NCBI GenBank assembly: GCA_964571965.1
Contig: CAZNFQ010000025.1
Span: forward strand, 1 to 27,560
Length of the DNA stretch: 27,560 bases
Source of the DNA: Sabulitectum sp964571965
GTDB taxonomy: Bacteria; Fermentibacterota; Fermentibacteria; Fermentibacterales; JCC-6
Direction: 5' to 3'
Part shown: one piece after another, positions 1 to 7,659 of the stretch
Layout of the letters: the number at the start of each line of letters is the position of its first letter
How positions within the stretch are numbered: position 1 is the stretch's first letter
The notes under the pieces: generated by a model
Databases searched by the model: none
Told to the model about the DNA's origin: nothing
The model's input: only the letters and a program-made list of their open reading frames with translations
Made by a program: the position numbers and the translations under genes

Positions 1-25
1 GGCAATGCTTGTAAGCTGAAAAATA

Positions 26-54
26 AAGCCCCCGGCATTTTCCGGGGGCTTTTC
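26..54 (+). terminator. Rho-independent terminator of an upstream gene
   Basis: A perfect 10-bp stem (AAGCCCCCGG, 26-35, with CCGGGGGCTT, 42-51) closes a 6-base loop and runs into a short T tract. This is a classic intrinsic terminator. The gene it serves lies to the left of the window. Confidence 0.88.
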
Positions 55-150
55 AGTTAATCAGGAGTTCGAATTCTCTTCGGGGTGCCATAGTTGTGGA
101 TCATGGATCATCACCGGGATTATCTAATATTCCCCATTCATTTACCTTCA

Positions 151-179
151 TTGACATTCATAAGCTATCGGGATACTGT
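151..179 (+). promoter_or_regulatory. Predicted sigma-70-type promoter of the FG-GAP protein gene
   Basis: TTGACA (151-156) is followed after 17 bases by TACTGT (174-179). Transcription would start near 185, giving a very short leader before the ATG at 197. The -35 is a perfect match; the -10 keeps only the TA...T frame. Confidence 0.5.
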
Positions 180-196
180 TTACTGGGAGGATGGTT

Positions 197-1933
197 ATGA
201 ATAGACTGTTACTTCTTATGCTACTTGCAATACGAATTTCTTACTCCAATACGGCAATACAAAACGACTGGTCTGGAGGTAATGGAGTACCCGGACCAGT
301 GAATGACTGGAACAACACTTTTCAGGAATCATTCTCTGTGAATTCAGTTGCAGAAGGGTACATTCAACTTGGCATTTCGCCGAATCTGATCGAGCATGTT
401 CCCCAGATAGAAACTAGTGGTGCTCTGAAAATAGCTTTATGGGGAGACATTGATATTGACGGAGACATAGACATGCTTGAGGTATCCGAAAGTGACAGCA
501 TTTTCTGGCATGAGCAACCTGATGGAACAGGAGCATGGATATCCCACTTCTGTGCTTTTCCCGGTGAGGTGATATCTGTAAGTCTTATCGATTATGGAGG
601 AGGCACCCCATACTGGGCAGTTGACTATAAAAGTGGAGATTATGCGATAATCGATGTTTACAGCACCAATGGTTTCGAGTACAACCTCGGTTACCTTGGT
701 TACAATCAATACGCCAATGGCATCACAACAGGCGATGTTGACCGCAACGGTACCTGTGATGTCGTTGGATGGAAATGGGCTTACGATGAAATTTGGGTCT
801 GGTGGTCCTGCTATCCAGATTCCTCTGAACTTCTGTTTTCTCCTCATACGCCGGAAGCGGTTTATCTCTTCAATATAGAGGGAGATGATGACCTGGATAT
901 GGCTATCCACAAAAGCTGGTACCCTGAAACTGCCCTCTATCTGTATGATGGAGAATGGTATCCTGTGATACTTCCCGACTTCTTCAATGGATATGGCTTC
1001 GGAGCAGGCGATATAGACGGAGACGGATACTGTGAAGTGACATCGATTGCTTCTGGTATTCAGAAGCTCTTCTCTGGTGTGAACGGCTGGGAGGGTGAAA
1101 CTCTGGCAACCGGTATCCAGTTGTGCACTATTCTAGATTTCGATGGTGATGGTGATAGCGATGTGGTAGGATTTGGGTCAGTTTCTTTCCATTTATTCTA
1201 TAACTGCGATCAGAGCGGCAGATTGTACTGTGGTCTTTTTAACACAGGTTTCGGCGCAAACATCATGGATCATGTGGACATGGATCTTGACGGTATCGAG
1301 GATCTAATCCTTACGAATAAATATACCGGGGAGGTCAGATGGTTTGAGCATAAAACTGAGTACTATTCCTCAGGTCACCTTGACTCCAGCATTCTCTATT
1401 TGGGTTCAGATCCCGGATGGGGAAATCTGGACTGGGATTCGGAAACACCCGAAGGCACATCAGTTTCATTTCAAGTTAGAGCAACAGATGACTATTCAGA
1501 TTTAGGTGAATGGTCGGATACACTGCCAGAACCATGCAGTTTGCAGGGAATCCTTGATGAGAACGACAGCTACTTCCAATACAGGACAATTCTCTCAACA
1601 TCCAATCCTGAATTGACCCCAACCCTTCATGATATTACACTGAGTTGGGATCCCCTGGGGTTAGAAGAGCAAGGATTCCTGGAAGCCCTTCTCCGCATCT
1701 CTCCTAATCCTGTATCAGGAAATGTAACGATCCGATTCGTTCTTGAAAACACTTCCGATGTGAGAATAGATGTTTTCGATTTGACTGGCAGACGGGTGGA
1801 TTGCCTTGATGAGCAGGATATGCATGAAGGTGTTCATGATTTCAAAATTAATACCCTATCCCCAGGAATCTACATATGCAGGATGACATCAGGGAACTTC
1901 ACTGATACAACGCGCTTTGTTGTGATTGAGTGA
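197..1933 (+). CDS. Secreted FG-GAP/VCBS propeller protein with C-terminal sorting domain
   Basis: Exported protein of 578 residues, function unknown. I prefer the ATG at 197 to the in-frame ATG at 191 because GGGAGG (185-190) is 6 bases from the former and touches the latter. A hydrophobic signal peptide (about residues 1-18) is followed by about seven repeats of roughly 40-50 residues. Several carry calcium-loop signatures such as GDIDIDGDID, GDVDRNGTCD, GDIDGDGYCE and DFDGDGDSD, which fits a seven-bladed FG-GAP/VCBS propeller. A beta-sandwich segment follows (about residues 395-490). The last 80 residues contain SPNPVSG and FDLTGRR, the pattern of type IX-style sorting tails. It is probably surface-attached or released; its ligand is unknown. 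It appears monocistronic, with its own promoter. Confidence 0.85.
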   Translation: MNRLLLLMLLAIRISYSNTAIQNDWSGGNGVPGPVNDWNNTFQESFSVNSVAEGYIQLGISPNLIEHVPQIETSGALKIALWGDIDIDGDIDMLEVSESDSIFWHEQPDGTGAWISHFCAFPGEVISVSLIDYGGGTPYWAVDYKSGDYAIIDVYSTNGFEYNLGYLGYNQYANGITTGDVDRNGTCDVVGWKWAYDEIWVWWSCYPDSSELLFSPHTPEAVYLFNIEGDDDLDMAIHKSWYPETALYLYDGEWYPVILPDFFNGYGFGAGDIDGDGYCEVTSIASGIQKLFSGVNGWEGETLATGIQLCTILDFDGDGDSDVVGFGSVSFHLFYNCDQSGRLYCGLFNTGFGANIMDHVDMDLDGIEDLILTNKYTGEVRWFEHKTEYYSSGHLDSSILYLGSDPGWGNLDWDSETPEGTSVSFQVRATDDYSDLGEWSDTLPEPCSLQGILDENDSYFQYRTILSTSNPELTPTLHDITLSWDPLGLEEQGFLEALLRISPNPVSGNVTIRFVLENTSDVRIDVFDLTGRRVDCLDEQDMHEGVHDFKINTLSPGIYICRMTSGNFTDTTRFVVIE

Positions 1934-1985
1934 CCATATCAGTTCGAAAAGTATCCAATATGGGATGCATGGTTAGGAATTGATT

Positions 1986-3359
1986 CTAATCCCTCAGAAT
2001 GAGCATTCTTTCAGAGAAACAGAATCCATTTCCCTTTAGTAAGACAATGAATGTTCCTGCACAGAAATCCATCGAGTTTATCTGAAAATCGTAAGCTGCA
2101 GGCTCAATGTATCCATCCAGAAGTGAAACAATTTCCCGGCCGGAAACATCGAGAATCGATAGCTGGTAGTTACCCGGCTGCTGGATTTCCAGTTGTATTG
2201 TTCCGCTGGAATACAACGGATTTTGTGAAAATGCTATGGGCATTGCTGGCAATGAGATGCTTTCCTCGCAATCGTGAACAGAGGTGGTATCAGGTGCCCA
2301 CCAGGCCAGCTCATAGGAGTTATAGTCAGATGAGTAGCACATCCATGGATTCTCTGAGCTGTCCAATAACAGGCTTACATCGTTGCCATAGTTTCCATCC
2401 CATGCCAGTACCTGAATCGCCCAGCCTGAAGGGGATCTTGCTGCATACATCAAATCAGCACTGGTACTGTCATTATATGCCGCATGAACGGTTCCATCAG
2501 AAGCAGCTGCTATGGCGCAAGAGCTGCCGCTGATCGCATCAATTGTTTCATACTCCCATCCTGCTTGTGTTTTCAGGTAATAAGATACTTCAGAAGACTC
2601 CTGAACTATTAAGTGCAGTTTGTTTTGGCTGGCAGCAACATCCAGATCCTCAGCATTGGTGACCGCTACCGTCTCTGTGTGCCATCCGCTGGAAGTATGC
2701 CAGCAGTGGTAAATGGAACCGCTCTCGGACCAGATTGCATGAGGGTTGTCGCTTGAGTCCAGTGTAAGCCCGATATGAGAAGTTGAACAATAAGCGATCT
2801 GCTCAATGATCCAGTTGGAACCTTCTCTGGTAGCATACTGGATGTAATTGTCTTCATCTGTAAACAGCACATGGATATCACCCTGGGAGTCCAGTGCAGC
2901 ATCCAGCCCCTGCCCGGCACTGTTGCCGAAGGTTTCTGAATGCCAATAATCATTCTGACGCCAGGCGTATTTGAAGGAATCATCGAGTTCCGTACATCTG
3001 TAAACTGCCTGTGGTAACACTCCAGGGGCCATTAACAGCTCGTTTACGGCATTGGCGCAAATGGAAGGGTCTATTGTCTGGTACGTCCAACCTGAGCCGT
3101 CGAACCAGAGGGAGAATATTCCAGACTCAGAGAAATTTGTAGTGCTGAACATAATCCAGGGAAGATCCTGTTCATCAAGAGCAAGGGAACATTCAACGGG
3201 AACTTGATAAAAAGGAACGTTCATTTTGTGCCATGTGTCGGGTTCGTCCGAGTTGGCTGGAACAGCAAATGAGCTGCCGAAAGAAAGTGCAGGAAACACC
3301 ATGAGGAAAAGAATCGCTGCAGTGGCGCCATTGGATGCGAATCGAGCAGTTCTATCCAT
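1986..3359 (-). CDS. Secreted seven-repeat propeller protein with C-terminal sorting domain
   Basis: Exported protein of 457 residues, function not recognised. The N-terminus has a signal-peptide-like hydrophobic stretch (about residues 14-28). The body has about seven blades of 45-55 residues with the recurrent pattern LD-x-x-x-x-P-H/W-x-x-[WF] (for example LDEQDLPWIMF, LDSQGDIHVLF, LDSSDNPHAIW, LDSSENPWMCY), each followed by a GW-rich strand. This predicts a BNR/sialidase-like seven-bladed propeller without visible catalytic residues. The tail holds SQNPLYSSG and LDVSGRE, matching the sorting module of its neighbours. The start ATG at 3359 is preceded by AAGGGGGAG, closer than ideal. The gene is transcribed toward the FG-GAP gene, and I see no strong hairpin between the two stops. 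Confidence 0.83.
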   Translation of the reverse strand: MDRTARFASNGATAAILFLMVFPALSFGSSFAVPANSDEPDTWHKMNVPFYQVPVECSLALDEQDLPWIMFSTTNFSESGIFSLWFDGSGWTYQTIDPSICANAVNELLMAPGVLPQAVYRCTELDDSFKYAWRQNDYWHSETFGNSAGQGLDAALDSQGDIHVLFTDEDNYIQYATREGSNWIIEQIAYCSTSHIGLTLDSSDNPHAIWSESGSIYHCWHTSSGWHTETVAVTNAEDLDVAASQNKLHLIVQESSEVSYYLKTQAGWEYETIDAISGSSCAIAAASDGTVHAAYNDSTSADLMYAARSPSGWAIQVLAWDGNYGNDVSLLLDSSENPWMCYSSDYNSYELAWWAPDTTSVHDCEESISLPAMPIAFSQNPLYSSGTIQLEIQQPGNYQLSILDVSGREIVSLLDGYIEPAAYDFQINSMDFCAGTFIVLLKGNGFCFSERMLILRD

Positions 3360-3388
3360 TACTCCCCCTTATGAACGATCTACACATA

Positions 3389-3418
3389 ACTATAATATTT
3401 CTTGATTGTTGCAACAAT
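3389..3418 (-). promoter_or_regulatory. Predicted promoter with 14-bp palindromic operator over the -35
   Basis: On the minus strand TTGTTG (3412-3417) and TATAGT (3389-3394) are 17 bases apart, placing the start of transcription about 20 bases before the ATG at 3359. The -35 lies inside the perfect palindrome ATTGTTGCAACAAT (3405-3418), a size and position suited to a dimeric repressor. Promoter and operator are both inferred from sequence alone. Confidence 0.42.
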
Positions 3419-3518
3419 TCTTACGAGAGTTCGAGAATAGTTCCAAAACTATCCACTAGGGGTGCCAAAGCGAATCTTAGAACTTTGCATTAATGGTTCC
3501 AAGAGCAATGAATCAGAA

Positions 3519-4118
3519 TCACTCTTGATTGATTGCAGGTGTAGTTTGCTCGCTGGGAGGGATTATAAGTTCTTCACTCATTTCAGGATCTCTTTCACTG
3601 TAATGATATGCTGATGGGCCATAGGCAATTGCGATCAGGTCAGATTCATCTGAAAAACAGGTCAGGAGGTAAATGTATTGTGTTAAATAAGTTCCATAAA
3701 TGGAGTCATCCGTGAAACAAATCTGCAAGTCCTCAATGCCGTCGTGATTTACATCCCCCCGTTCAACCAATTCGATGCAGTAGTACCATGATTCAGTTTC
3801 AAAGACGATTCTGCCTTCTGATATCTCAGTTGGAGTCAATCCCATGTGTGAAAAGTAGCGCATACCTGGACCCCTGGCTGGTCCCAGGGAATTCCGGAAT
3901 GTGGTCAGGTCCAGTCTGTCAACAATGAATTCCTCAATTCCTTCTGAAGGCATATATGATATTATCTCATGATCTGATGCCACAGACATGCAAGATAAAA
4001 TGAGAATCGAAAACAAGCTGAATCTGATCATTCCGGTTGTTTTGCAGGTGCTCTCATCGTACTTTTCACCAATACCAGTGCTGTTCATTCGCTTATCTTC
4101 TGCCCACTTCATTTTCAA
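3519..4118 (-). CDS. Exported hypothetical protein with a calcium-loop-like motif
   Basis: Protein of 199 residues, family not recognised. It would start at a TTG (4118) with AGAAGGG 5 bases upstream; an ATG two codons later (4112) can use the same ribosome site. A hydrophobic segment at residues 30-48 (IRFSLFSILILSC) looks like a signal peptide or anchor, so translation could instead begin at M30 (4031), although no ribosome site precedes that codon. The Cys at the end of the segment could be lipidated, but the lipobox is imperfect. The mature part is acidic and contains GDVNHDGIEDLQ, similar to the calcium loops of FG-GAP repeats. The gene stands alone on the minus strand. Confidence 0.62.
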   Translation of the reverse strand: MKMKWAEDKRMNSTGIGEKYDESTCKTTGMIRFSLFSILILSCMSVASDHEIISYMPSEGIEEFIVDRLDLTTFRNSLGPARGPGMRYFSHMGLTPTEISEGRIVFETESWYYCIELVERGDVNHDGIEDLQICFTDDSIYGTYLTQYIYLLTCFSDESDLIAIAYGPSAYHYSERDPEMSEELIIPPSEQTTPAINQE

Positions 4119-4439
4119 GATTGCCCTTCTCTATTCCAGAATTCATGTATTGAAACTACAATGATGTAATGATGATTTCTCCGGGTATGGGCAAGTATGC
4201 TGAAGCACAGTTGCGTAGATTAGCGATCTGAGTATCTGAGTGCTGCTCCTGAACCCATAGCTCGTTTGGCTTAAGCATGAAGGAGGTTTTTACCATTCAG
4301 TTTGCTCCGGCTCCACAGTATTCACTGCAGATGCCAGTTCTTATTAAATAAGCCATTTCGTGCAGTTACCGAATCAGAACTGTTTGCTGCTTTCCTATGG
4401 CTTTGAACATTTGTATCTTTCCCGGAGCAGGGAGGGTTT
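4119..4439. other. Intergenic region between divergent genes
   Basis: About 320 bases separate the divergent genes at 4118 and 4440. I see no convincing RNA gene or promoter pair. The one notable sequence is a consensus ribosome site, AAGGAGG (4280-4286), with no normal start codon at the right distance. It lies inside a 24-codon frame (ATG 4277 to TAA 4351) that lacks a ribosome site of its own. It may be a decayed gene start. Confidence 0.4.
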
Positions 4440-5438
4440 ATGCTTGCTTCTATGGTATTGGCGATTCTGCAGGTGGTGTGCTCCCTTGTTGCGGTTGATG
4501 TATCCGAATATTGCCCGGAACTGGTGCCCCTTTCTGGCGAACGTGTGCTCTTTGCAGATACGGATGGTGATCTGTGGACGGTGAGGGCTGACACTGATTA
4601 TGAAGTGGAGCCCTGGGAACCCCGGTGGGATTGGCAGGATCTTGGTTGGACCGAGATTTTCAGCCTATCTTATCTTACTGGATCTTCGGACGGGGAGTTG
4701 GTCTGCTGCGGCTTCACTGTTCGTTCTCCCGTCGATTCAGTTCCCTGCCCGGAAGCTATTGTGGTTTTTGATTCTGAAGGAGTTAATGGCAGGGCTGTGG
4801 CGCTTTCCTTCAATATCGGCTGCGGTCCGCTTTTTGACTTCACAAAGGATTCGAAGAGCATATACGGCGTTCCTATTCTAAGCTGCGAACCTGATGCCGA
4901 AAGTTTTATTGAGATGTATTCCGGTGATCAGGAGTATGAACCGGCGGACATGGTCAATATGCTTTCAGGAGAGAGATCTTACCATGACGGGTATCTCTCA
5001 GACGGTTTTTTTGCCTCCCCGCTCTCTGATATTGTCTGCTGCGGCTATCCGCCGTGCGTATTTTACGATATGAAATCCTCAGAAGCCCTTTTTGAGATAA
5101 ATGACGGATATTCAATTCTTATAGAAAAATGGGTATTGCCTGATGCAGGTGTAGTATCCACCTCATCCGGTCAGGTGCTTCGGTATGTGGACGGAACCGA
5201 GGTTCAGAACCCGGGTGAACCCGTGGACTTCCTTCTGTGTCTTCCAGACGGGATGTATCTGTGCGGATATTCGGATAAGGTGTTACTGTGCAGCATGGAC
5301 TGGGAAAACTTTTCCCTGGTTGATCCGGTGACCCAAACTGATCTAGCGGGAAGACGCCTGTCCAATATTTGTGTACAGGGAGATCATGTTTTCTTCCTCA
5401 GCACCGACTCTTTATTCGCTGCTCCCCTTCAAAGATGA
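4440..5438 (+). CDS. Exported hypothetical protein, probable beta-propeller
   Basis: Protein of 332 residues, family not recognised. The ATG at 4440 has GGAGG 4 bases upstream. Residues 1-19 form a signal peptide (MLASMVLAILQVVCSLVAVD). The rest is rich in short beta strands with DTDGDLW-, SLSYLTGSSDGELV- and VVSTSSGQVLRYVDG-like turns, which suggests a WD40/YVTN-type propeller that compares or reports values. It contains an unusual number of Cys residues for a secreted protein (about a dozen, some as CC or CGYPPC), which could form disulfides. It has no sorting tail, so it may remain in the periplasm. It converges on the DJ-1 fusion gene. Confidence 0.72.
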   Translation: MLASMVLAILQVVCSLVAVDVSEYCPELVPLSGERVLFADTDGDLWTVRADTDYEVEPWEPRWDWQDLGWTEIFSLSYLTGSSDGELVCCGFTVRSPVDSVPCPEAIVVFDSEGVNGRAVALSFNIGCGPLFDFTKDSKSIYGVPILSCEPDAESFIEMYSGDQEYEPADMVNMLSGERSYHDGYLSDGFFASPLSDIVCCGYPPCVFYDMKSSEALFEINDGYSILIEKWVLPDAGVVSTSSGQVLRYVDGTEVQNPGEPVDFLLCLPDGMYLCGYSDKVLLCSMDWENFSLVDPVTQTDLAGRRLSNICVQGDHVFFLSTDSLFAAPLQR

Positions 5439-5507
5439 TGTTGTTTTCCAATAGCTGACCCGAGCTTAATACCTCTGTCTGTTGCTTTGTTTCTTCATTT
5501 CAGTGAC

Positions 5508-5533
5508 CCCCGCCGGGGGTCAGCCCGGCGGGG
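5508..5533. terminator. GC-rich hairpin between convergent genes
   Basis: CCCCGCCGGG (5508-5517) and CCCGGCGGGG (5524-5533) form a perfect 10-bp stem with a 6-base loop. It sits between the stop codons of the convergent genes at 5438 and 5543, where it could serve both directions. There is no T tract on either side, so it may only stall polymerase or protect RNA ends. Confidence 0.55.
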
Positions 5534-5542
5534 AGGGGTCCG

Positions 5543-7528
5543 CTATCTCATCACAGTGAAACGGCGGCTGGCTGAAGTGCCTTCTGACAATGCTGTAACG
5601 GTATAGATACCGCATGGAAGGTTGTTTACGTCCATCAGTACTGTATCATCATCTGCTGTGATCACGGTGAGATTCCTGCCTGCCATGTCGTAGATCTTCA
5701 CCAGGCTGTTCTTCTGTATTCCACTGACCGTTATTGAGTTTGAAGCCGGATTGGGAAAAACAGTCGGGTTCATAGCCGCTTCCGGATCCATGCCCTGGGC
5801 TGTGTCTTCTATCTGGAAGACCCAGGCCTGGAAGCTGCCGTCTTCTGTTTCCTTCTGACCTGCAGCAAGGTAAGTGCCGCTGCCTGTACTTACTATTGAA
5901 GTACCCCATTCATCCAGATTCTCATCTCCGTATTCCTGTTCCCAGACCAGGTCGCCGTTTTCGTTAAGCTTCACCACATAAAGATCGTTGTCGCAGGTAA
6001 ACCTGTCCTTGGATGCTCCGATGAGGAGAAATCCCCCGTCCGGGGTCTCAACGATGTCACTGGCGTAGTCATAGAAGATGTTTCCATGGAAACTTTCGGT
6101 GAGTTTTTCACCATCCGAGTCTGTGAGAACGAAGTACATTCCGCAGTTATCAGGGTCATTTGATTCCCCTGCCAGTGCTATACAACCTGATGAGGTAATG
6201 ACAGATGAATTTGCCCTGTCATAGCCTCCCTCGCCTCCCTGAGCTCCATAATAGTTTTCCCATATAGGATTACCGTCTGAGTCTGCGAGAATCAGGAGGG
6301 CATCATAGTTGTCCGTGTAGGAACCTGTGGAACCTGTTATCAGCACGTTCCCTGCCGGATCTATATCAACTCTGTCTGCGGTTTCAGGACCATTCCCGCC
6401 GTAGCGTTCTTCCCAAATGACATTACCGCTGCTGTCTGTTTTTATGAGAAGCACATCGCTTTCCCCCTGGGTGTCGGCGGTGGTGTATCCGCAGACATAA
6501 AGGTTCCCTTCCGGGTCTTCACAAACGGATCTGGCAATGTCCAGACTATCAGTTCCCGTTGTTTTTTCCCAGAGAAGATTCCCCTCTGAATCGGTTCGTA
6601 TCAAAAGAAAATCTTCACTGCCGGACTGGGTAGTGTAGCCTGTGGCGATGAAATCGCCGTTCTGTGCCTCAATCACGCAGTTGCCGTATTCGAAACCCGC
6701 TGATCCCGCTGTGATTTCCCAGGCTGTTGTACCCTGGCTGTCGGTTTTTGAGATAAAAAGATCGGAACGCTGACCCGGTTGTGAGAATGTGTAGCCGCAT
6801 GTGACGTAACCACCGTCGGAAGTCATTGATATATCACGTATTCCGCATGAAAAGGCATCCCCCTTTTGTTCTTCTCTGTTGGCGCAGATTGCGAATTGAA
6901 AGGGGGATGCCCCTGCTGCGGCGGCTTCCGCCGACACAACGGCCTGACAGTTTTCCCGCTGGTAATACTGTCCTCTGCTGGTGGTTATCACTGGACCGTC
7001 AATAACTGGAAGAAGCCCCCAGCCGATGTAGTTGGCTCCTGCGGCCTGATAAGTGTACATGAAAGAACTGTCCGGACCCGCCCTTCCCTGTATAGTTACC
7101 CCCTGAAGGACATCAGCTGCAGCAAGAACAAGGGGACCTGCGCATGTTGACCAGAGCGGGATGGAGTTGTCCACCGCAGACTGGACCAGTGCCAGTGCTT
7201 CCGGGCTGTTGATCAAATCTGAGTAGGGATTGGTAATGTAAATCCATCTTGAGGACATGATGGCAACTGCATCGAACTGAGTGACATCTGTGATCTGGCC
7301 TATGAGTGTGTCTACGGCAAGGGGAGGCAGCCCGGAATTACATGCCGACATGGTGTCCGCAGTTCCGGCGGTTGTTATTCTGAATCCCATGCTCTGGAAG
7401 TGATCGCTGTTAAAATTGTAATTGGCTCCGTAGAGTTCCGGAATTACCAGAAGAATGTCGAAGTCTTCCGCGTTCAGCTGGAAAGCTGCCAGCAGGGTAA
7501 CTATTGCAATAAATATCGGCGGTTTCAT
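5543..7528 (-). CDS. Secreted DJ-1/PfpI-domain and seven-repeat propeller fusion with sorting domain
   Basis: Protein of 661 residues. The ATG at 7528 is chosen over one 18 codons upstream because AGGAG precedes it at normal spacing and it gives a clean signal peptide (MKPPIFIAIVTLLAAFQLNA). Residues 22-210 resemble the DJ-1/PfpI (class I glutamine amidotransferase-like) fold: the strand DILLVIPE with Glu31, and the nucleophile elbow WSTCAGP with Cys129. Residues 235-580 carry seven repeats of about 50 residues built on [DN]-x-x-[LI]-x-[KR]-TDS-x-GN-x-x-WE-x-x-YG, predicting a seven-bladed propeller. The last 75 residues (FPNPASNS, YDMAGRN) form a type IX-style sorting tail. DJ-1 relatives act as peptidases, glyoxalases or chaperones; which applies here cannot be told. 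Finding this domain on an exported, cell-surface protein is unusual. Confidence 0.8.
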   Translation of the reverse strand: MKPPIFIAIVTLLAAFQLNAEDFDILLVIPELYGANYNFNSDHFQSMGFRITTAGTADTMSACNSGLPPLAVDTLIGQITDVTQFDAVAIMSSRWIYITNPYSDLINSPEALALVQSAVDNSIPLWSTCAGPLVLAAADVLQGVTIQGRAGPDSSFMYTYQAAGANYIGWGLLPVIDGPVITTSRGQYYQRENCQAVVSAEAAAAGASPFQFAICANREEQKGDAFSCGIRDISMTSDGGYVTCGYTFSQPGQRSDLFISKTDSQGTTAWEITAGSAGFEYGNCVIEAQNGDFIATGYTTQSGSEDFLLIRTDSEGNLLWEKTTGTDSLDIARSVCEDPEGNLYVCGYTTADTQGESDVLLIKTDSSGNVIWEERYGGNGPETADRVDIDPAGNVLITGSTGSYTDNYDALLILADSDGNPIWENYYGAQGGEGGYDRANSSVITSSGCIALAGESNDPDNCGMYFVLTDSDGEKLTESFHGNIFYDYASDIVETPDGGFLLIGASKDRFTCDNDLYVVKLNENGDLVWEQEYGDENLDEWGTSIVSTGSGTYLAAGQKETEDGSFQAWVFQIEDTAQGMDPEAAMNPTVFPNPASNSITVSGIQKNSLVKIYDMAGRNLTVITADDDTVLMDVNNLPCGIYTVTALSEGTSASRRFTVMR

Positions 7529-7554
7529 TTTTCTCCTTTCATCAGGGTAATGGG

Positions 7555-7582
7555 AATATATATCAAAATGATACATCGTCAA
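7555..7582 (-). promoter_or_regulatory. Predicted promoter of the DJ-1 fusion gene
   Basis: On the minus strand TTGACG (7577-7582) is separated by 16 bases from TATATT (7555-7560), with a predicted start about 20 bases before the ATG at 7528. Confidence 0.45.
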
Positions 7583-7595
7583 TGTTTTCTATTTT

Positions 7596-7625
7596 TTGAC
7601 ATATTGGAAAATGAAATGTTATATA
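7596..7625 (+). promoter_or_regulatory. Predicted promoter of the propeller lipoprotein gene
   Basis: TTGACA (7596-7601) and TATATA (7620-7625) are 18 bases apart, about 35 bases before the ATG at 7660. A perfect TATAAT at 7632-7637 lacks a partner at proper spacing. The two divergent -35 boxes are only 13 bases apart, so one regulator could act on both genes. Confidence 0.45.
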
Positions 7626-7659
7626 TGTTAGTATAATCTTTCGGAAATGGAGGAAAGAT

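Noticed and set aside
64..90. tRNA-like 3' end (GAGTTCGAAT followed by GGGGTGCCA), with a vaguely similar GGGGTGCCA at 3459-3467
   Set aside because: The T-arm would have a weak 4-bp stem and an 8-base loop, no acceptor partner or anticodon arm is present, and a terminator lies just upstream. The two sites share too little to call attachment sites.
1934..1985. Possible terminator between the convergent genes ending at 1933 and 1986
   Set aside because: The only symmetry (TTAGGAAT-TG-ATTCTAA) is imperfect and short, with no T tract.
3417..3452. Two small adjacent hairpins (ATTCT..AGAAT and ATAGTT-CCAA-AACTAT) upstream of a minus-strand gene
   Set aside because: Short AT-rich stems of this size are common by chance, there is no T tract in a useful direction, and they fall upstream of the predicted promoter.
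3455..3467. ACTAGGGGTGCC resembles the 5' part of a TPP riboswitch
   Set aside because: The CTGAGA and GAACCTGA segments that define the riboswitch are absent downstream.
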